Shown here piece by piece: positions 27,455 through 32,067 of a stretch of 32,067 bases of DNA. Origin of the DNA: Patescibacteria group bacterium (GTDB lineage: Bacteria; Patescibacteriota; Saccharimonadia; Saccharimonadales; Saccharimonadaceae); NCBI GenBank assembly GCA_030156575.1, contig JASGMG010000004.1, forward strand, positions 1 through 32,067, read 5' to 3'. The translations under genes and the position numbers were made by a program. The notes beneath the pieces are model-generated. The model saw nothing but the letters and a program-made list of their open reading frames with translations, did not search any database and had not been told where the DNA came from. How positions within the stretch are numbered: the stretch's first letter is position 1; every line of letters begins with the position of its first letter.

Positions 27455-27892
27455 TTATAATCCTTCTTCTATATAACCAGTTAATTTTTCTTCTCGAGCC
27501 TTATTCGCCCAAATATCAGCAAGCTCATTGTTGTTATTGCCATTATGTCCTCGAACCCAGATTAATTTAGCTTTTGATTCTTTATATAGACCACAAAGCT
27601 CTATTACAATATCTAAATTCTTGATTTCGCCACTTTTCTTCTTCCAACCATTAGCTTCCCACGATATAGCCCATTTCGTAATAACATTTATCCAAAATTC
27701 GCTATCACTATAAATCTCACACTCATTACCATTAGCATCCGCTAACGCAGCAATCATGGCAAGACCCTCCATACGTATATTGGTTGAGTCGATTTCATGT
27801 CCCACAATAGCAGGTTTATCATTTTTTATTACAGCAAACCCACCTGGGCCAGGGTTAGGGCTACAACTACCATCAGTAAAATAAGTTATCAT
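27455..27892 (-). CDS. rnhA: ribonuclease HI
   Basis: YFTDGSCSPNPGPGGF, NIRMEGLAMIAAL, IYSDSEFWIN, VRGHNGNNNNELADIWANKA: catalytic D-E-D-D and H loop present. Confidence 0.93.
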   Translation of the reverse strand: MITYFTDGSCSPNPGPGGFAVIKNDKPAIVGHEIDSTNIRMEGLAMIAALADANGNECEIYSDSEFWINVITKWAISWEANGWKKKSGEIKNLDIVIELCGLYKESKAKLIWVRGHNGNNNNELADIWANKAREEKLTGYIEEGL

Positions 27893-27980
27893 ACTTACCT
27901 ATTCTACTATACAAACTCTATTTGCTTGAAATTATTATGCTTATTAGTGCATAATAGATAATGAACTAGAAAGGAAACTT

Positions 27981-28046
27981 ATGAGTAAAGGTCAAGATAA
28001 ACGAAAAGAGAAGAAAAAGCCAAAAAAAGCAAAAACAGCCCTATAA
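27981..28046 (+). CDS. 21-aa lysine-rich small protein MSKGQDKRKEKKKPKKAKTAL
   Basis: Own promoter-like TTGAAA-18-CATAAT, SD GAAAGGAAACTT-ATG, and a strong terminator 1 nt after the stop. Confidence 0.6.
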   Translation: MSKGQDKRKEKKKPKKAKTAL

Positions 28047-28047
28047 A

Positions 28048-28083
28048 AACAACAGAGACGCAAAGTAAAACGTCTCTGTTGTT
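28048..28083. terminator. bidirectional Rho-independent terminator between the small ORF and glyS
   Basis: AACAACAGAGACG-CAAAGTAAAA-CGTCTCTGTTGTT, perfect 13-bp stem; CTTTT on + side and TTTTTAT on - side. Confidence 0.92.
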
Positions 28084-28104
28084 CTTTTACAAAACTATAT
28101 TACT

Positions 28105-29466
28105 TTATAAATCACTAATTGCAATTCGTTTTTGCTTAGTTGTGTCACGATCACGGATTGTAACTGTGCCATCTTCTAAGGTCTCAAAATCAACCACAAC
28201 ACAATACGGTGTACCAATTTCGTCCTGACGACGATAACGCTTGCCTATGTTACCATTATCATCCCATTCACAATTAAATCTTTCCTTTAATAGATCATAA
28301 ACCTCACGAGATTTAGCTACCAGCTCCGGCTTATTCTTAAGTAGCGGAAAAATAGCATATTTAACAGGCGCAAGATCATATGATAACTTAAGCACAGTTC
28401 GCTTTTCACCATTTTCAAGCTCTTGTTCTTCATAAGCATCTGACATAAACGCAAGGAACATTCGTCCAAGACCAGCTGAAGTTTCAAGAATCCAAGGAAT
28501 ATATTTATCACCGGTACTGGGGTCGCGATATGACAAATCAATACCAGAAAACTTCGAATGCTGAGACAAATCATAATCTGTACGATCGTGAACACCTTCC
28601 ATTTCATCAAACCCATAAGACGGATAGTTGTACTCTATATCCCAAGCATCAGAAGCATAGAAAACAAGATTTTCATGCTGTTTCCAACGCAGATTACCCT
28701 CTTTTATACCCATCTTAACATACCAATCCCAACGGGCTTGCTTTATTTTTTCATAAGCTTCTTTGTTTTCATTTGGCCTAACGAAAAACTGAGTATCAGC
28801 TTGTTCAAATTCACGAGTTCGGAAAAGAAAATTGCGAGGAGAGATTTCATTTCGAAATGCCTTACCTATTTGAGCGATGCCAAATGGGATTTTAGCACGA
28901 GTTGTATCAACTATATTTTTAAAATTCAAATAAATTCCCTGACAAGCTTCACCTGGCAAATATACAGGCTGTTCATCTTCCCCAAGAAAGTTTCCCATAT
29001 TCGTCTTAACTAATAGATTAAAAGCATGAACTGGAGTAAAATCACTCGATTTACATTTAGAACATTTAATCTTACCTTTATTCTCATCAAATAATTTATT
29101 TAGCTGTTCATCTGACATTTTCTCATCGGCAGTAACACCTATAGCTTCAAGTTCTTTATCAACACGAATACGAGTATTGCATTTTTTACATTCAGAGAGT
29201 GGATCAGAAAAACCGCTAGTATGTCCAGACGCATCCCAAACTCTAGGATCCTTAAACATTGCCGAGTCAAGACCAAAATAGTCTTCTCGCATTTGCACAT
29301 TTTCTTTCCACCAAGCCTTTTTTATATTATTTAAAAGCTCAACTCCGTATGGGCCAAAATCATACATCCCAGCCATACCACCATAGATTTCACTACCTTG
29401 ATATACAAAACCACGTCGTTTAGCTAGTGATACAATTGCTTCCATTTTTTCATTTTTACTTCCCAT
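28105..29466 (-). CDS. glyS: glycyl-tRNA synthetase (single-chain, class II)
   Basis: RRGFVYQGSEIYGGMAGMYDFGPYGVELLNNIK, FRTREFEQADTQFFV, PWILETSAGLGRMFLAF, DEIGTPYCVVVDFETLEDGTVTIRDRDT. Confidence 0.96.
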   Translation of the reverse strand: MGSKNEKMEAIVSLAKRRGFVYQGSEIYGGMAGMYDFGPYGVELLNNIKKAWWKENVQMREDYFGLDSAMFKDPRVWDASGHTSGFSDPLSECKKCNTRIRVDKELEAIGVTADEKMSDEQLNKLFDENKGKIKCSKCKSSDFTPVHAFNLLVKTNMGNFLGEDEQPVYLPGEACQGIYLNFKNIVDTTRAKIPFGIAQIGKAFRNEISPRNFLFRTREFEQADTQFFVRPNENKEAYEKIKQARWDWYVKMGIKEGNLRWKQHENLVFYASDAWDIEYNYPSYGFDEMEGVHDRTDYDLSQHSKFSGIDLSYRDPSTGDKYIPWILETSAGLGRMFLAFMSDAYEEQELENGEKRTVLKLSYDLAPVKYAIFPLLKNKPELVAKSREVYDLLKERFNCEWDDNGNIGKRYRRQDEIGTPYCVVVDFETLEDGTVTIRDRDTTKQKRIAISDL

Positions 29467-29500
29467 AATATCTGTTATTATAACACAACTTTATTAGTGT

Positions 29501-30175
29501 TTATATCGCAGCATGCTCACGAGCAACAGATAAACAGTCATTAATAATATCGTCTATTCCACCAATTTGAGATATAACAACTATCGATCTTGTAGCCATT
29601 AATCTTAATAACTTAATATGGCTAGACGCCAACTCACCACAACTAACCATTCTTAAACCTTTATCAGCTACATCATATCGATAAGCCTCATCAACAGATA
29701 ACTTCTCGCCATCTGTATCGTGCCATAAGCTTAACTCATAACCCATCAAAGCCGAATATCGCAAATAAAACCACGCTTGTATAGTCTCTAAGCGTATGAG
29801 CAACTTATCTAAGCTAGCTAAGACCTCCGCGAGTAAATCATACCATTCCGAGCCATCGACCATCTCACTAGCTTTAGAGACAAGTCTTATTGCAGTATAT
29901 GCAAATTGCATTCTGTCATAATCTTTCATAATATGACAATAAAAGCATACTAATCTAGCTGAAGTTAATAGTCCCAATTCACTCTTTCCTTTATTGATTA
30001 CAACATCACAAACCGCAAATAACTCAATCCCGCCAGCTAATCGACTCTTCTCGCGACGAACACCACGTACAATCACACTACACTTACCATTAGGTGTTAA
30101 CAACTGCAATATTCTATCTGCTTCGCCATAATTAGTACGTCGTAATACAATAGCGTGCGTCCTAGTAGCCTTCAT
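29501..30175 (-). CDS. recO: DNA repair protein RecO
   Basis: RTHAIVLRRTNYGEADRILQLLTPNGKCSVIVRGVRREKSRLAGGIELFAVCDVVINKGKSELGLLTSARLV. Confidence 0.9.
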   Translation of the reverse strand: MKATRTHAIVLRRTNYGEADRILQLLTPNGKCSVIVRGVRREKSRLAGGIELFAVCDVVINKGKSELGLLTSARLVCFYCHIMKDYDRMQFAYTAIRLVSKASEMVDGSEWYDLLAEVLASLDKLLIRLETIQAWFYLRYSALMGYELSLWHDTDGEKLSVDEAYRYDVADKGLRMVSCGELASSHIKLLRLMATRSIVVISQIGGIDDIINDCLSVAREHAAI

Positions 30176-30543
30176 AAGAATATCCCATCTAAGACTTTTA
30201 CTAAATCGTCCGGTTTCATAGTAGTTTTATCAATAATCTGATCAACTCCATAAGACTTTAAATTATCAATGGATAACTCACCTGCTAAATTAGTACACAA
30301 AATAACTGGTATACTGCCAGTATCTGTATATAATTGCAGTTCATGTAGCAAAGCAAAAGCAGTGTCGCCAGTTAATAAGACATCTAAAACTATAGCATCT
30401 GGACAATAATCATCAATTGCTCGAATAGCCGCAGCTGCATCCAAAGTAATCCGTGATTCATATCCTGCGATACTTAAAACACGCGAATATTGCTCGGCCA
30501 ACCATACATCATCTTCAACAATTAGAATAGAAAAAGGTTTCAT
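30172..30543 (-). CDS. stand-alone receiver-domain response regulator
   Basis: ILIVEDDVWLAEQY, DAIVLDVLL (phospho-Asp), VILCTN, IDKTT; no output domain. Confidence 0.92.
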   Translation of the reverse strand: MKPFSILIVEDDVWLAEQYSRVLSIAGYESRITLDAAAAIRAIDDYCPDAIVLDVLLTGDTAFALLHELQLYTDTGSIPVILCTNLAGELSIDNLKSYGVDQIIDKTTMKPDDLVKVLDGIFL

Positions 30544-31280
30544 AACAAGCTTAATTGACTAGACGCTTGTAAATCTACGTAAAAAGTTGCACCATCACGA
30601 TGCCTAGTTACTCCAATTTTTCCATCCATAGCATTTGCAAATTGACCAGCAATATATAATCCGAGCCCACTACTTTGAGGTCTGGCTTGTATGGGCATCG
30701 GTGCAATAGTTAACTTATCCTTCAAAGATCTCATAATTCCATTCGGGATAATGGGGCCATAGTCTCGCACCCCTAGTCTTATTGTTTTACCAAAATTTAA
30801 CGATTTAATTTGAATTTTTAATATAGATTTATTATCTGAATAATGAAGAGCATTGTCGCTAAAATTAATTATAATACGTCTCAACAAATCACGATTTGCC
30901 ACCAGTAACAATGGTTGTTTACGTGATATTAACTTTATACTTCGATTACGAGCTTTAAATAGTGGTGTTAATTCATGAATAACATCTTCACATAATTGTC
31001 TTGGATTTATCGGCTCTAATTCAAAAAGAGCATCAGTTAAACGTACCGATCGAGTTAAATCGTTAGTTAAGCGCAAGCCCCTTTCACTAGTTAAACTAAT
31101 TTGTCTCAACATTCGTTGTTTTTCATCATCAGATGTATCGCTATTTTCTAACATTAATGATAACTGGCGAATTAAAGATAATGGAGATTTTAGCTCATGT
31201 GCAGCGGCTATAATCGAGGACAAACCATCGACAAATGGTCCATCTAATAGCTGCTCGTGCTCCCCCATTGTTGCACTCAT
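30540..31280 (-). CDS. soluble sensor histidine kinase (HisKA + HATPase_c)
   Basis: AAAHELKSPLSLIRQ H-box, INFSDNALHYSD N-box, VRDYGPIIP, SSGLGLYIA; no TM. ORF track start 31286; ATG 31280 preferred from promoter spacing. Confidence 0.9.
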   Translation of the reverse strand: MSATMGEHEQLLDGPFVDGLSSIIAAAHELKSPLSLIRQLSLMLENSDTSDDEKQRMLRQISLTSERGLRLTNDLTRSVRLTDALFELEPINPRQLCEDVIHELTPLFKARNRSIKLISRKQPLLLVANRDLLRRIIINFSDNALHYSDNKSILKIQIKSLNFGKTIRLGVRDYGPIIPNGIMRSLKDKLTIAPMPIQARPQSSGLGLYIAGQFANAMDGKIGVTRHRDGATFYVDLQASSQLSLL

Positions 31281-31364
31281 ATACATTATATTATAACAAA
31301 TCGAGACTTATTTACAAACAGCACTCATTATTAATAAATTAAGAATCAAAGAAATAAAGTAATT

Positions 31365-32066
31365 TTAATTCCCTAAACATCTAACCGAAAAACCGAAAGC
31401 CTTGGTGAGTGTAGGACGACTCACAGTCGTGTAACTAGATGATAAGTTACGGCTCCAAGCACTAACGCTCGACTCTGAGCTAGACCACAAGAAGGCGCTC
31501 GACGACAGAAGACCGAACGATCCAGAGCCACTCCGGTAGCCGGCAAGCGGTATATTCAACCCAGAAGTTCCACCAACTTCCATTTGAGCACCTTGATCAG
31601 TCCCTCTCCAGTCCGTGGCGTCAGCTTGCGCTTGTGTCATCCCCAATTGCATCTCTAATATCTTTATCTCATTATCACTTGGTACATGTGACCCAGTAGG
31701 ACAAATACCTTGGGCTCCTTCTGTGGTTGAGTAGTTCATAGCTTCATCCCATTGGTATAAGGCTCCATAGGTTGTACAGTTAGCTTCGTCATTGTTATAA
31801 CAATACTTTTCTATGGTTGAGTTGTTTATTTGTTCTGTTATACCAGTTACCATAGCACCAACATTGAGGTTTTTCTTTGCCCAGGTTTGGGTGCCTATGG
31901 TTATCCAATCAGGATCTTCAATTTGCGTTGTGGGTGAACTAGCTTGTGTGCCTGTATAGTTACCCGTGCCAGTTACCACTACCTTTATGTATTTAGCTAC
32001 TTCATTTGAAGTTAGGGTGTAGGTGCTACTAGTAGCACCTACTATGTTTTCATAAGTACCATCTGA
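31365..32066 (-). CDS. surface protein with Ig-like repeat and C-terminal FISUMP domain (5' end outside window)
   Basis: Frame is open through the window edge (SDGTYENIVGATSSTYTLTSNEVAKYIKVVVTGTGNYTGT...); C-terminal TIGTQTWAKKNLNVG...CPTGSHVPSDNEIKILE...FLWSSSES...AFGFSVRCL. Confidence 0.85.
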   Translation of the reverse strand, partial: SDGTYENIVGATSSTYTLTSNEVAKYIKVVVTGTGNYTGTQASSPTTQIEDPDWITIGTQTWAKKNLNVGAMVTGITEQINNSTIEKYCYNNDEANCTTYGALYQWDEAMNYSTTEGAQGICPTGSHVPSDNEIKILEMQLGMTQAQADATDWRGTDQGAQMEVGGTSGLNIPLAGYRSGSGSFGLLSSSAFLWSSSESSVSAWSRNLSSSYTTVSRPTLTKAFGFSVRCLGN

Positions 32067-32067
32067 T

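Noticed and set aside
28317-28616. 99-aa - strand ORF inside glyS in another frame
   Set aside because: Fully contained in glyS, no independent support.
28558-29013. 151-aa + strand ORF antisense to glyS
   Set aside because: Shadow ORF opposite a conserved synthetase; no recognisable motif or start signals.

Overview
32 kb of compact, AT-rich chromosomal DNA. Gene content and style suggest a CPR/Patescibacteria genome, most like Saccharibacteria (inference; no search was possible). UGA works as a stop: the response-regulator ORF ends on TGA inside an ATGA overlap, which argues against the UGA=Gly code. Genes run + from 1 to about 11.7 kb (RsuA/RluB-type pseudouridine synthase, HD hydrolase, der, pth, topA, a sigma-region-4/HARE-HTH-like regulator, a VirD4/TraG-like ATPase). 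From about 12.5 kb to the end they run almost entirely -. The - strand block holds a reduced division/cell-wall cluster (mraZ-rsmH-ftsL-ftsI-mraY-ftsW-murG-ftsQ), yvcK, a GH1 glycosidase, a Pif1-like helicase, a Panacea/DUF4065-type toxin-antitoxin pair, a three-gene operon (RNase HI / KwaB-like DUF4868 / HD domain), glyS, recO, a two-component pair without an output domain, and a FISUMP-type surface protein. The points most worth follow-up are: (1) the RNase HI-KwaB-like-HD operon next to the Panacea TA pair, a possible undescribed defence cassette; (2) a riboswitch-like structured RNA at about 4.83-5.03 kb with competing P1, antiterminator and terminator helices; (3) a 247-nt element bounded by a 21-bp inverted repeat between mraZ and rsmH; (4) an unannotated 21-aa ORF plus a perfect 32-bp palindrome between rsmH and ftsL; (5) a decayed IS200-like element whose tnpA is cut by an in-frame stop; (6) recurring TGTTATAAT motifs 8-10 nt upstream of start codons, implying leaderless mRNAs. 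All product calls come from reading motifs by eye. No database search, folding program or alignment was run.
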